Positions 52,280 to 52,334 of a stretch of DNA of 52,334 nucleotides are shown one piece after another; position 1 is the stretch's first letter, and every line of letters starts with the position of its first letter. The translations under genes were made by a program, and so were the position numbers. Under the pieces are notes generated by a model. It ran no database searches. It saw only the letters and a list, made by a program, of their open reading frames with translations, and was not told the origin of the DNA. Origin of the DNA: Acidobacteriota bacterium (GTDB taxonomy: Bacteria; Acidobacteriota; Blastocatellia; Chloracidobacteriales; JADJPF01). The stretch covers positions 1-52,334 of the forward strand of contig JACQZQ010000093.1 in assembly GCA_016213785.1 (NCBI GenBank). Reading direction: 5' to 3'.

Positions 52280-52334
52280 TTAAGAAGGACGACGTTGTTG
52301 GTCAATATAATCTTTAATAATAGCTAAAGGAGCA
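52280..52334 (-). CDS. C-terminal fragment of a minus-strand gene, possibly IS200/IS605 TnpA
   Basis: Only the last 17 residues are in the window: APLAIIKDYIDQQRRPS, then TAA (52282-52280). The motif I-I-K-x-Y-I-x-x-Q resembles the extreme C-terminus of IS200-type Y1 transposases. The adjoining hairpins support that reading. The rest of the gene lies beyond the window end, so neither the catalytic Tyr nor the HUH motif can be seen. The identity is a guess from the C-terminus and context. Confidence 0.4.
   Translation of the reverse strand, partial: APLAIIKDYIDQQRRPS

Overview
The window is AT-rich chromosomal DNA, densely coded with short intergenic gaps. The gene content points to an Acidobacteriota-like bacterium, probably of the Blastocatellia type. 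The pointers are two large TonB-dependent receptors with N-terminal carboxypeptidase-regulatory domains, several multidomain Ser/Thr kinases with PP2C phosphatases, a DUF4388/PATAN domain, a TolB-like/TPR kinase, and a GAF/coiled-coil protein of a kind I associate with that phylum. The low GC is unusual for the phylum, so this placement is an inference. I see no rRNA, tRNA or CRISPR array.

Layout. 1-197: 3' part of a structured RNA resembling HEARO/IscB omega-RNA, directly followed by an orphan cas6 (249-1202). 1205-3631 (-): a rubrerythrin, CCG-domain Fe-S oxidoreductase and DUF3501 cassette for peroxide/redox protection, divergent from a MerR regulator with an apparently leaderless promoter. 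4394-11712: a VanY-like peptidase, a very large NAD-dependent glutamate dehydrogenase and a PhyH-type dioxygenase. 11725-16812: a zinc-ribbon/kinase/DUF4388/J-domain/TPR fusion, divergent from a PP2C phosphatase and two tiny cysteine-containing proteins. 16989-23386: two tandem paralogous TonB-dependent receptors. 23434-25507 (-): dus and murB, overlapping. 25857-28340: a three-gene cassette of a TIGR04222-type membrane protein with a Gly/Cys-rich tail, a DUF692 multinuclear iron oxidase (MNIO) and a partner protein. This is the best candidate for an unusual system here, a membrane-anchored RiPP-like modification pathway. 28495-33371: a second PP2C, a divergent ClpX, proline iminopeptidase and a diacylglycerol-kinase-like lipid kinase. 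33372-35579: a gap with interlocked inverted repeats, then a secreted orphan protein. 35784-44625: acyltransferase, alpha/beta hydrolase, a lone NuoB, the coiled-coil/GAF protein, GNAT, DUF2278, a DUF2378/V4R-like protein, LOG and a DUF4349 lipoprotein. 44783-48387: trpC-trpF-trpB-trpA. 48665-52113: kinase/TolB-like/TPR protein and a PPP-family phosphatase. 52195-52334: hairpins and the C-terminal end of a minus-strand gene that looks like an IS200-type transposase.

How the genes work together. Signalling is the dominant theme: two Ser/Thr kinases, two PP2C phosphatases and a PPP phosphatase, fused to scaffold domains (TPR, J, DUF4388, a possible cNMP-like domain). Biosynthesis is represented by the last steps of tryptophan synthesis, peptidoglycan precursor synthesis (MurB) and lipid acylation. 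Both window edges carry signs of the IS200/IS605 superfamily: an omega-RNA-like element on the left and a TnpA-like end on the right. The nearby cas6 is separated from any effector or array visible here.
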